Part shown: positions 1-5,874 of the stretch, in pieces
How positions within the stretch are numbered: position 1 is the first letter of the stretch
Layout of the letters: each line of letters opens with the position of its first letter
Source of the DNA: Candidatus Latescibacterota bacterium
GTDB taxonomy: Bacteria > Latescibacterota > UBA2968 > UBA8231
Length of the DNA: 6,643 bases
Direction: 5' to 3'
NCBI GenBank assembly: GCA_022827165.1
Contig: JAJDTN010000239.1
Location: 1-6,643 of the forward strand
Program-made: the position numbers and the translations under genes
The notes under the pieces: generated by a model
The model's database searches: none
What the model saw: only the letters and a program-made list of their open reading frames with translations
Told to the model about the DNA's origin: nothing

Positions 1-817
1 AGTCGAGCAGGTCCCGGTCCTCCATGCCGAGCAGGGCCTGGCGGACGCGGTCGGTGAAGCCTTCCCCGTAGCGGGCGTCCACGTCGCCGCGGATCGACCA
101 GTTGTAGTCGGGGTAGGTCGGCGTGCGCCAGATGACGCGCACCTTGCTGGTGTCGACGATCCCGGCGGCGATCTCCTTCTCCCAGACCTTGTAGTTCAGA
201 GCGCCCGCCTGGTAGGCCCCGGACTGCACCAGGGCCAGGGTCTTGGAGTGGTCGCCGCTGAAGCCGACGCGCTCGAAGACCTCGGCCGGGGGCTTGCCGA
301 AGTGCCGGCGGATGAAGTACTCCGGCATCAGCCGGCCCGAGGTCGATCCCTTGGAGCCGAAGGTGAAGGTCTTGCCCGAGATGCCGGCGGGGAAGGCCGC
401 CTCGGCATCCTCGCCGCTGCAGGTGCAGGCCTTCTTCTCCCGCAGGCCGGTGCTGGCGTGGGCGATGAAGTAGGTGACGAACTCCACGTCTTCCTCGCCC
501 TGGGCGATCGCCTGCGAGCCGGGCACGCCGCGGCGCGCCTGCACGCCGGAGAGGCCTCCGAACCAGGCCAGCTGGACCTCGCCGTTCTTGAAGGCCGAGA
601 CCGAGGCGGCGTAGGACTTGACCGGCACGTACTCCACGGAGACGCCGAGCGTCGAGCCCAGGTACACGGCGACCTTGTCGAATCGCTCCTTGAGTCTCGC
701 CGTGTCCTGGTCGGGGATCGCGGTGAAGCGGAAGAGACTCTCGGCGGCGCCCGCCGGGATCGCGAGGGAAAGCAGGGTCAGGGAAAGCACGGTGAGGGAC
801 GGAATCGAGCGTATCAT
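1..817 (-). CDS. Periplasmic binding protein of a putative selenium-oxyanion (selenate-type) ABC transporter, 3' end cut off by window edge
   Basis: The visible 272 residues form a PhnD-like phosphate/phosphonate-family solute-binding protein. Residues 1-24 look like a Sec signal peptide (basic MIR, hydrophobic LTVLSLTLLSLAIP, then PAGAA cleavage region), so the mature protein should be periplasmic. Family landmarks are FTAIPDQD (31-38), NGEVQLAWFGG (78-88), TFGSKGSTSGRLMPEYF (152-168) and a GALNYKVWEK stretch (205-214). The branch with GSKGSTSGRLMP is, as I recall, the one annotated as putative selenate ABC transporter binding protein because it is commonly next to selD. The adjacent selD here agrees. 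The ATG at 815-817 is preceded by GAGAGGAG about 11 nt upstream. It lies 94 bp downstream of selD on the same strand, so it is probably co-transcribed. An unusual CxC pair (C131, C133) sits between residues 125 and 140. Substrate is inferred, not shown; phosphonate or phosphite remain possible. The C-terminus and the permease/ATPase genes lie beyond the left edge. Confidence 0.87.
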   Translation of the reverse strand, partial: MIRSIPSLTVLSLTLLSLAIPAGAAESLFRFTAIPDQDTARLKERFDKVAVYLGSTLGVSVEYVPVKSYAASVSAFKNGEVQLAWFGGLSGVQARRGVPGSQAIAQGEEDVEFVTYFIAHASTGLREKKACTCSGEDAEAAFPAGISGKTFTFGSKGSTSGRLMPEYFIRRHFGKPPAEVFERVGFSGDHSKTLALVQSGAYQAGALNYKVWEKEIAAGIVDTSKVRVIWRTPTYPDYNWSIRGDVDARYGEGFTDRVRQALLGMEDRDLLD

Positions 818-840
818 GCTTTGCTGCGCTCCTCTCTCAG

Positions 841-867
841 TGGACGTGGATGATGGACGATGGACGA
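841..867. repeat. Short imperfect tandem TGGACGA repeat in the selD-to-transporter gap
   Basis: Four head-to-tail units, TGGACG, TGGATGA, TGGACGA and TGGACGA, fill the space just upstream of the Shine-Dalgarno sequence of the binding-protein gene. On the transcribed strand this reads as repeats of TCGTCCA. It may be simple slippage-prone sequence; no function is evident. Confidence 0.5.
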
Positions 868-871
868 GGGT

Positions 872-885
872 GCCGCCGCGGCGGC
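872..885. repeat. 14-bp perfect GC palindrome between selD and the binding-protein gene
   Basis: GCCGCCGCGGCGGC is its own reverse complement and is flanked by GGGT and GCCC, so in RNA it could form a compact GC hairpin 26 nt after the selD stop. No U-run follows on the transcribed (minus) strand. It might be an intercistronic processing or partial termination structure, or chance in GC-rich DNA. Confidence 0.35.
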
Positions 886-911
886 GCCCGGAGCGGGAAG
901 ATCCGGAGCCT

Positions 912-1967
912 TCAACTGAAGACCAGGTGCACCTCCCCCTCCTTGGGCCCGACCCGGCCGACGACCGCCGAGGCCGCGGCCCCGGCATCGACCAGGGCGC
1001 CGACGGCTTCGGGCGCCTGATCCGCCGGCAGGGCGGCCAGCAGTCCGCCGCTGGTCTGCGGATCGACGGCCAGGGCGCGCCACTCCTCCGGCAGCTCCGC
1101 GGCGAACCGGGTGGAGGCCTCGACGAGCTCGCGGTTGGCCCGGTTGACGCCGGTGGACACGCCCCGCCGGTACATGTCGAGGGCCTCGTCGTACACCGGC
1201 ACGGCGCCGGCGTCGACATGCAGTGCCGCTCCCGAGCCGCTGGCCATCTCGAAGGCGTGGCCCGCCAGGCCGAAGCCGGTCACGTCGGTGGCGGCGTGGA
1301 CCTCGAAGCCGGCCAGGACCTCGGCGGCGGCCCGGTTCAGCGTCGTCAGCGACTCGACGCAGGCCGCCAGGGCCCCGGCCGAGACCCAGCCCTTCAGGTT
1401 GCCGTTGAAGAGCACGCCGCTGCCGATCGGCTTGGTCAGCACGAGGGCGTCTCCGGGGCGCGCGCCGACGTTGCGCCAGTAGCGCTCCGGGTGCACGAGC
1501 CCGGTGACGGAAAGGCCGAACTTGGGTTCCTCGTCATCCGTGGTATGCCCCCCGGCGAGCACGGCGCCGGCTTCCAGGACCTTCTCGCGGGCGCCGGCGA
1601 CGATGCCGGCCAGCACCTCGGGGCCGAGGACATCCCCCGGGAAGCCCAGCAGGTTCAGCGCCGCCAGGGGGCGGCCGCCCATGGCGTAGACGTCGCTCAG
1701 GGAGTTGGCCGCGGCGATCCGGCCGAAGAGCACGGGATCGTCGACCGGCGGCGTGATGATGTCCGCCGTGAGCACGAGGGCGCGTTCGTCGTCGAGCCGG
1801 TACACGGCCGCGTCGTCACTCGTCTCGAAGCCGACGAGGAGGTCCGGATCGACCTGCTCCGGGAGCCCTTCCAGCAGCCTGGCGAGTCCGACCGGACTCA
1901 CTTTCGCCGCTCAGCCGCAGGTCCGGGCCAGGCTCGTGAGTGTCTTGTCCTTGTCGGTCAGCGCCAT
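912..1967 (-). CDS. selD: Selenocysteine-containing selenophosphate synthetase (SelD/SenC), UGA decoded at residue 19
   Basis: Makes selenophosphate from selenide and ATP in the cytoplasm, the activated selenium donor for selenocysteine tRNA and, here, for selenosugar synthesis. The full frame is 351 residues from the ATG at 1965-1967 (GAGG five nt upstream). It contains one internal TGA (1911-1913) giving TCGUAAKVSP. This aligns with the E. coli GCGCKISP active site: Sec19 falls on catalytic Cys17 and Lys22 on catalytic Lys20. Downstream motifs are intact: DDAAVY (51-56), TADI with a probable metal-binding Asp69, GRIAAANSLSDVYAMGG (82-98), AGGHT (138-142), TDVTGFGLAGH (217-227) and VDPQTSGG (281-288). 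A frame starting at the GTG just after the TGA (1899-1901) would lack the catalytic residue, so that shorter call is almost certainly wrong. It is divergent from senA and upstream of the binding-protein gene. In sen clusters the SelD homologue is called senC; it could serve both selenoneine and selenoprotein synthesis. Confidence 0.95.
1874..1913 (-). promoter_or_regulatory. Bacterial SECIS element directing Sec insertion at the selD UGA
   Basis: Directly after the UGA (1911-1913) the mRNA can fold into a two-part hairpin. The lower stem pairs GCGGC (1906-1910) with GCTGC (1874-1878). A small internal loop follows, then an 8-bp upper stem of GTGAGTCC (1894-1901) with GGACTCGC (1882-1889), including one G-U pair, capped by the four-base loop GGTC (1890-1893). 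The apical loop begins 17 nt after the UGA and starts with GG. Known bacterial SECIS elements have the apical loop some 16-37 nt from UGA and a G among the first loop bases, which SelB recognises. The hairpin lies inside coding sequence. Folding was done by eye, not computed. Confidence 0.8.
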
Positions 1968-1995
1968 TGCGTCCTCAGGTCCGTTGGTGAAGCGC

Positions 1996-2037
1996 CGGAA
2001 CCTACTGATCCCCCGCGGGGGAGGCAAAGCGGTTCCG
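1996..2037 (-). promoter_or_regulatory. Nested inverted repeat in the selD 5' leader
   Basis: An outer 7-bp perfect stem (CGGAACC at 1996-2002 with GGTTCCG at 2031-2037) encloses an inner GC hairpin around the palindrome CCCCCGCGGGGG (2010-2021). It ends about 29 nt before the selD ATG, so if selD is transcribed from further upstream it would be a structured leader. It also lies upstream of senA on the other strand, so a DNA operator is possible. No U-run follows on either strand, which argues against a classic terminator. Function unknown. Confidence 0.45.
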
Positions 2038-2038
2038 C

Positions 2039-2068
2039 CGCGAGGCCTGTCTTCGCGAGGCCTATCTT
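2039..2068. repeat. 15-bp tandem repeat in the selD-senA divergent promoter region
   Basis: CGCGAGGCCTGTCTT is followed immediately by CGCGAGGCCTATCTT, two 15-bp copies differing at one base. They end 30 bp before the senA start codon. The spacing is about one and a half helical turns, and each copy contains the palindrome AGGCCT. This could be a tandem operator for the shared region or a recent slippage duplication. I see no convincing -35/-10 pair for either divergent gene here. Confidence 0.5.
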
Positions 2069-2098
2069 ATTGAGACAACGCAAGCCGAAAGGGAGACC

Positions 2099-3415
2099 AT
2101 GCCCGAACACCGAATCCTCGACGTCGTCACCCGCCAAGAGCTGGCCCGCTGGGTCCGGGACGCCCGGCAGCGCACCCTGGAGCTGGTCTCGGACCTCACC
2201 GACGAGCAGCTCCTCGGCCCGCAGCTGGCCATCGTCAACCCTGGGGTCTGGGAGATCGGCCACCATGCCTGGTTCCAGTCCCGGTGGGTGTTGCGCCACG
2301 CCGGCGGCCAGCCCCCCGTGCGCGACGACGAGGACGCCCTCTACGACTCGATCGCCATCGCCCACGACCGGCGCTGGGACCTGCCGCTGCCGTCGCGGGA
2401 CGGGACCCTGGCCTACGTGCAAGAGGTCCTCGACCGCACCGAGAGACTGCTGCTGGCCGACCCGCCCGACGACGGCGTGATCTTCCACGCCCTCTACTCC
2501 GTGCTGCACGAGGACATGCACACCGAGGCCCTCACGTACACCCGGCAGACCCACGGCTGGCCGGCGCCCCCGTTGGGCGTGCCCCGCTCCGACGAGGGCA
2601 TCGGCGGCGGCGACCTGGAGGGAGATGTCGAGATCCCCGGCGGCCCCTGCCGCCTCGGCTCCGAGCGCGGCGAGCCCTTCGTCTTCGACAACGAGAAGTG
2701 GGCCCATCCCGTGGAGCTGACGGCCTTCCGCATCGACCGCGCCGCCGTCTCCCAGGGGCGGTTCGCCGAGTTCGTCGACGACGGCGGCTACGCCGACGAG
2801 CGCCTGTGGAGCGAGCAGGGCCGGGCCTGGCTCGCCGAGACGGGGGCCGGGCACCCCTGCTACTGGCGCCGGGGGGACGGCGGCTGGGAGCGCCGCCACT
2901 TCGACGGCTGGCAACCCCTCGAGCCGCACCGCCCGGTGATCCACGTCAACTGGTTCGAGGCCGACGCCTGGTGCCGCTGGGCCGGCCGCCGGCTGCCCAC
3001 CGAGGCGGAGTGGGAGGCCGCCGCCGTGGCCGAGCCCGCTGCCGGCGGCGGGCTTTCGGGGAGCCGCCGCCCCTACCCCTGGGGCGGCGCGCCGCCCTCC
3101 CCGGAGAGGGCCAACCTCGACTGGAGGGCCATGGGCACGGTCGACGTGGGCGGCCTGCCGGAGGGCGACAGCCCCTGGGGCTGCCGCCAGATGATCGGCA
3201 ACGTCTGGGAGTGGACGAGCACCGTCTTCGGCCCCTTCCCCGGCTTCGAGCCGGACCCCTACAAGGAGTACTCCGAGCCCTGCTTCGACACCCGCAGGGT
3301 CATGCGCGGCGGCTGCTGGACCACCCGGTCGCGCCTGATCCGCACGGGGTACCGCAACTTCCAGACCCCCGACCGGCGCGACGTCCTCACCGGCTTCCGC
3401 ACCTGCGCCGCGTGA
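2099..3415 (+). CDS. senA: SenA, selenoneine synthase (EgtB/SUMF1-family non-haem iron enzyme)
   Basis: Predicted to form the C-Se bond between hercynine and a selenosugar on the way to selenoneine. The 438-residue protein has the EgtB architecture. An N-terminal DinB-like helical domain (about 10-160) carries the iron ligands: H55/H56 in WEIGHHAWFQ, and HEDMHTE, an HxxxHxE motif with H137, H141 and E143. A C-terminal FGE-sulfatase domain (about 170-438) has HVNWFEADAWC (292-302), RLPTEAEWE (308-316), GNVWEWT (377-383) and RGGCW (413-417), ending in TGFRTCAA. Where mycobacterial EgtB has, from memory, Asp after GGSWAT to hold gamma-glutamylcysteine, this protein has Arg420, consistent with a different chalcogen donor. 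A glycosyltransferase 10 bp downstream and selD next door are the diagnostic sen context (Kayrouz et al. 2022). GGGAG lies 3 nt before the ATG. On sequence alone, an EgtB-like sulfoxide synthase is the alternative. Hercynine supply (egtD) is not in the window. Confidence 0.9.
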   Translation: MPEHRILDVVTRQELARWVRDARQRTLELVSDLTDEQLLGPQLAIVNPGVWEIGHHAWFQSRWVLRHAGGQPPVRDDEDALYDSIAIAHDRRWDLPLPSRDGTLAYVQEVLDRTERLLLADPPDDGVIFHALYSVLHEDMHTEALTYTRQTHGWPAPPLGVPRSDEGIGGGDLEGDVEIPGGPCRLGSERGEPFVFDNEKWAHPVELTAFRIDRAAVSQGRFAEFVDDGGYADERLWSEQGRAWLAETGAGHPCYWRRGDGGWERRHFDGWQPLEPHRPVIHVNWFEADAWCRWAGRRLPTEAEWEAAAVAEPAAGGGLSGSRRPYPWGGAPPSPERANLDWRAMGTVDVGGLPEGDSPWGCRQMIGNVWEWTSTVFGPFPGFEPDPYKEYSEPCFDTRRVMRGGCWTTRSRLIRTGYRNFQTPDRRDVLTGFRTCAA

Positions 3416-3425
3416 GTCCCGGGCC

Positions 3426-4415
3426 TTGCGAGTCCTGATCGTCACCCCGGCGCCCCCCGGGTCGCGCTCCGGCAACCGGGTGACGGCCCTGCGCTGGGCC
3501 CGCCTCCTGCGCGGCCTCGGGCACGAGACGCTCATCGCCACCGCCTTCGCGCGGCAGCGCTGCGACCTGATGGTCGCCCTCCACGCCCGGCGCAGCCGCG
3601 ACTCCATCCTGCGCTTCCGCCGGCGGCGGCCCGAGGGGCCGCTGGTCCTGGCCCTGACCGGCACCGATCTCTACGGCGACATCCGCACCGACGCCGGGGC
3701 CCGCGACAGCCTCGAGCGCGCCGACCGGCTGATCGTGCTGCAGGAGGCCGGCGCGGCGGAGCTTCCCGAGCGGCTGCGGGCGCGGGCGCGGGTCATCGTG
3801 CAGTCCCTGCCGGTTCCGCGGCGGGCCTCCCGGCCGGTGCAGGGCGCCTTCCGGGTCTGCGTCCTCGGTCATCTGCGGCCGGTGAAGGACCCGCTGAGGA
3901 CGGCGGCGGCCTCTCGGCGGCTGCCGCCTGCGTCGAGGATCCGCGTCGTCCAGGCCGGCGGCGCCCTCGAGGAGGACCTGGCCGTCCGCGCCCGGCGCGA
4001 GGAGGACCGCAACGAGCGCTATCGCTGGCTGGGAGAGCTGCCCCGCTGGCAGGCCCTGCGGCTGCTGGGGCGCAGCCACCTGCTGGCCCTGACCTCGCGC
4101 ATGGAGGGCGGGGCCAACGTCGTCTGCGAGGCCCTGGCCCTGGGGGTGCCCGTGGTCTCCTCGGAGATCTCCGGCTCCATCGGCCTGCTGGGTCCCGGCT
4201 ACCCCGGGTACTTCCCCGTTGGCGACACCGGGGCCCTGGCCGCCCTGCTGTCCCGCGCCGAGACCGACGCCGCCTTCTACGAGCGGCTGCGGCAGGCCTG
4301 CCGCGAGCGCGCCTCCCTCGTCGATCCCGAGCGGGAGAGCGAGGCCTGGAGCGACCTGCTGGCGGAGCTGAGCGGTGGGAACCGGGCCGCCGGGGGCGAG
4401 CCTTGCCGCCCCTGA
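3426..4415 (+). CDS. senB: SenB, selenosugar synthase (GT-B glycosyltransferase-like)
   Basis: Predicted to use selenophosphate and a UDP-sugar to make a selenosugar, the selenium donor for SenA. The 329-residue protein starts MRVLIVTPAPPGSRSGNR, a typical GT-B N-terminal strand and glycine-rich loop, followed by ALRWARLLRGLGHE (21-34). CDLMVALHARRS (46-57) and ALTGTDLYGDIRTD (76-89) are the segments I recognise from this glycosyltransferase family. The C-terminal domain begins near VCVLGHLRPVKDP (144-156) and carries the nucleotide-sugar motif EGGANVVCE, an EX7E pattern with E227 and E235, then GVPVVSSEISGSIGLLG (240-256). The start is TTG at 3426-3428, 10 bp after the senA stop with no clear Shine-Dalgarno sequence, so it is probably translationally coupled to senA. 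No membrane segment is seen; cytoplasmic. The assignment leans on the senA and selD neighbours, since many GT-B enzymes share this fold. Confidence 0.9.
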   Translation: MRVLIVTPAPPGSRSGNRVTALRWARLLRGLGHETLIATAFARQRCDLMVALHARRSRDSILRFRRRRPEGPLVLALTGTDLYGDIRTDAGARDSLERADRLIVLQEAGAAELPERLRARARVIVQSLPVPRRASRPVQGAFRVCVLGHLRPVKDPLRTAAASRRLPPASRIRVVQAGGALEEDLAVRARREEDRNERYRWLGELPRWQALRLLGRSHLLALTSRMEGGANVVCEALALGVPVVSSEISGSIGLLGPGYPGYFPVGDTGALAALLSRAETDAAFYERLRQACRERASLVDPERESEAWSDLLAELSGGNRAAGGEPCRP

Positions 4416-4431
4416 CAGCCGCCGTTATACT
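4403..4431 (+). promoter_or_regulatory. Sigma70-like promoter for the alpha/beta hydrolase unit
   Basis: TTGCCG (4403-4408, four of six matches to TTGACA) and TATACT (4426-4431, five of six to TATAAT) are separated by an ideal 17 bp. The -35 overlaps the last codons of senB. Transcription would start near 4438, about 25 nt before the ATG at 4463. In such GC-rich surroundings the TATACT hexamer stands out. It suggests that the hydrolase can be expressed separately from senAB. Confidence 0.6.
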
Positions 4432-4462
4432 GCCGCGCACACCGGAGAGAAGTCCTGACGCC

Positions 4463-5494
4463 ATGGACTCCCATCTCGGCACCGACCCGCAGCTCCCGGT
4501 CTCGCCTGCGCCCATCCTGAACGCCTCGGCCCGGCCCGCCTCCCCGGCGGCCGACTCGCCTTCCGTCGTCGTCGGCGAGGACGAAGGCCGCCAAGTCCGC
4601 ATGGCCTATTCGGAGCACGGGGATCCCGGCGCATCCCTGCACCTGGTCCTCCTCCACGGCCTCTTCGATCACAAGGGCACCTGGTCCGCTCTGGCACCCC
4701 GCCTGGCCGAGGCGGGGTACCATGTCGTCGCCCCCGACCTCGTCGGCTTCGGCCGCAGCAGCAAGCCCGAGTTCCGCTCCTGGCCCGCCTCCCGGCGATA
4801 CGGCGCCGAGGCCCAGGTCGGATTCGTCCGCGCCTTCGTCGAGGGCCTCGGCCTCGACGAGGTGGTCCTTGCGGGGAACTCCTTCGGCGGCGGGGTCTTC
4901 CTGCGCAGCCTGTGCACCCCGTGGCCCGGCGGACCCCGGGTGCGGGGCCTGGTGCTGGAGAGCGCCTCGGGCTACCCCCAGGCCCGGCCCCCCTACATCC
5001 GGCTGCTGGGCGACCTGCCCGGCCGGCTGCTGCTCAACCGGCGGGTCCTCGGCATCGGTCTGGGCACCGGCCTGGCGCGGGTCGTAGTGCGATCGACTTT
5101 CCGGCGCGTCTTCCACGACCCCGGCAAGATCCCGGAAGAGCTGGTGGACGAGGCCGTCGCCATCCTGCGGGGGCCGAACACGGTGTACGCCTACCAGGCG
5201 GCGGCGCGCAACCTGGTCCCCGGCGACATCGCCCGCTTCACCGACGCCTACCGGGAGATCGACGTGCCCACCCTCGTCCTGTGGGGTGCCGAGGACCGCA
5301 TCGTGCCCGCCCGGTTCGCGGCCCTCTTCGAAGCCGAGTTGCCGGACGCCGAGCTGCACGTCTTCGACGAGTGCGGCCACGCGCCCCATCTCGAGTACCC
5401 GGACGAGACGGCCCGGCTCATCGGCGACTGGACCCGGCGCCGCCTCACGGAAGAACCGAATCGCGCCTTGCCCGCGGGACGGGACCGGCCATGA
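4463..5494 (+). CDS. Alpha/beta hydrolase-fold enzyme, substrate unknown
   Basis: A 343-residue protein with a complete alpha/beta hydrolase core. HGLFDHKGTW (65-74) is the oxyanion-hole region. PDLVGFGRSSKP (91-102) follows strand 4. GNSFGG (138-143) is the nucleophile elbow with Ser140. LWGAEDRIVP (273-282) supplies Asp278, and CGHAPHLEYP (304-313) supplies His306. A cap region lies at about 170-260. The first 35 residues are Ala/Pro/Ser-rich and lie outside the fold; they do not look like a signal peptide. I chose the ATG at 4463, rather than an in-frame TTG at 4403, because the TTG lies in the -35 box of the predicted promoter and inside senB. The GGAGAG upstream is rather far (about 15 nt), so a start slightly different from this is possible. 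It overlaps the next gene by ATGA. Such proteins include esterases, haloperoxidase-like and C-C hydrolases; no specific reaction can be assigned. Confidence 0.88.
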   Translation: MDSHLGTDPQLPVSPAPILNASARPASPAADSPSVVVGEDEGRQVRMAYSEHGDPGASLHLVLLHGLFDHKGTWSALAPRLAEAGYHVVAPDLVGFGRSSKPEFRSWPASRRYGAEAQVGFVRAFVEGLGLDEVVLAGNSFGGGVFLRSLCTPWPGGPRVRGLVLESASGYPQARPPYIRLLGDLPGRLLLNRRVLGIGLGTGLARVVVRSTFRRVFHDPGKIPEELVDEAVAILRGPNTVYAYQAAARNLVPGDIARFTDAYREIDVPTLVLWGAEDRIVPARFAALFEAELPDAELHVFDECGHAPHLEYPDETARLIGDWTRRRLTEEPNRALPAGRDRP

Positions 5495-5874
5495 CGGACG
5501 GGAACATCGGCGCCGACGGCGCCCGCTTCCGCCTCTTCTTCGGCGTCCTCTTCCTGGTCTTCGCCCTCGGCCTGATGGCCCTGCTCACCGTGACCGGCGT
5601 GCCCCTGGCCCTGCGCCTGGTGGTCTTCGTACCGCTCTGGATCGGCACTTTCACCATGGCCGAGTCCCGGTCCCGCGTCTGCGTCCTCAACGCCGCCCGC
5701 GGCGTCTGCTCCACCGAGTCCGGCACGCAGCGCATCGAGGACGACGAGCGGCGGCTGGCGCTCGTGCGGCGCGCCTGGAGAGTGCCTCTCCACTCCGTGC
5801 TTTTCGCGGTGGTCCTGACCGTCTTCCTGGTGGCTGTCTCGGCGTGGCTGCCCTGGAGGACCCCGGCCGGCTGA
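5491..5874 (+). CDS. Small three-helix membrane protein, uncharacterised
   Basis: A 127-residue protein whose ATG overlaps the stop of the hydrolase gene (ATGA), so the two are probably translationally coupled. Hydrophobic segments lie at about 13-34 and 37-54, forming a hairpin, and at about 100-121. The middle, roughly 57-98, is a soluble loop with two cysteines, CVLNAARGVC (C64 and C73), and a charged stretch IEDDERRLALVRRAWR (82-97). I do not recognise the family. The paired cysteines and highly charged loop could be a metal or redox site, but nothing in the sequence proves it. Coupling to the hydrolase suggests a membrane partner for that enzyme. Its stop lies in a hairpin shared with the convergent gene. 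Confidence 0.75.
   Translation: MTDGNIGADGARFRLFFGVLFLVFALGLMALLTVTGVPLALRLVVFVPLWIGTFTMAESRSRVCVLNAARGVCSTESGTQRIEDDERRLALVRRAWRVPLHSVLFAVVLTVFLVAVSAWLPWRTPAG

Noticed and set aside
1911..1913. Internal stop codon as evidence that selD is a pseudogene or begins after the TGA
   Set aside because: The TGA lies exactly on the catalytic Cys position, the flanking residues are conserved on both sides, a SECIS-type hairpin follows, and the rest of the gene is intact. Recoding explains this better than decay.
1996..2040. Possible tRNA (tRNA-Sec) 3' end, suggested by GGTTCCGCCG pairing with CGGAACC
   Set aside because: The paired arms are only about 42 nt apart end to end, with no room for D, anticodon and T arms, and no CCA or T-loop sequence. 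It is an inverted repeat, not a tRNA.
618..2480. Long plus-strand open frame across selD and into senA
   Set aside because: Opposite-strand shadow of selD in GC-rich DNA; the translation is low-complexity (Gly/Arg/Ala) with no family motif, while selD has clear motifs.
2099..3415. Ergothioneine EgtB or ovothiol OvoA as the function of the iron enzyme
   Set aside because: The senB-type glycosyltransferase and selD next to it, the absence of an OvoA-like methyltransferase domain, and Arg in place of the EgtB thiol-donor Asp favour SenA.
1958..3664. 568-codon minus-strand open frame antisense to senA
   Set aside because: Its translation lacks recognisable domains and is Ala/Gly/Val-biased, as expected for an antisense frame of a GC-rich gene; senA on the other strand is well supported.
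4403..4462. Upstream TTG start for the alpha/beta hydrolase
   Set aside because: It lies within senB and in the -35 box of a good promoter; the added residues have no fold homology, so ATG 4463 is preferred.
4277..5389. 370-codon minus-strand open frame antisense to the hydrolase
   Set aside because: Same codon-bias artefact; the plus strand has the complete hydrolase catalytic triad.
4912..5874. 320-codon plus-strand frame joining the 3' part of the hydrolase region to the small membrane protein
   Set aside because: Its first 190 or so residues are an Arg/Pro-rich out-of-frame reading of the hydrolase. Only the part from the ATG at 5491 is real.
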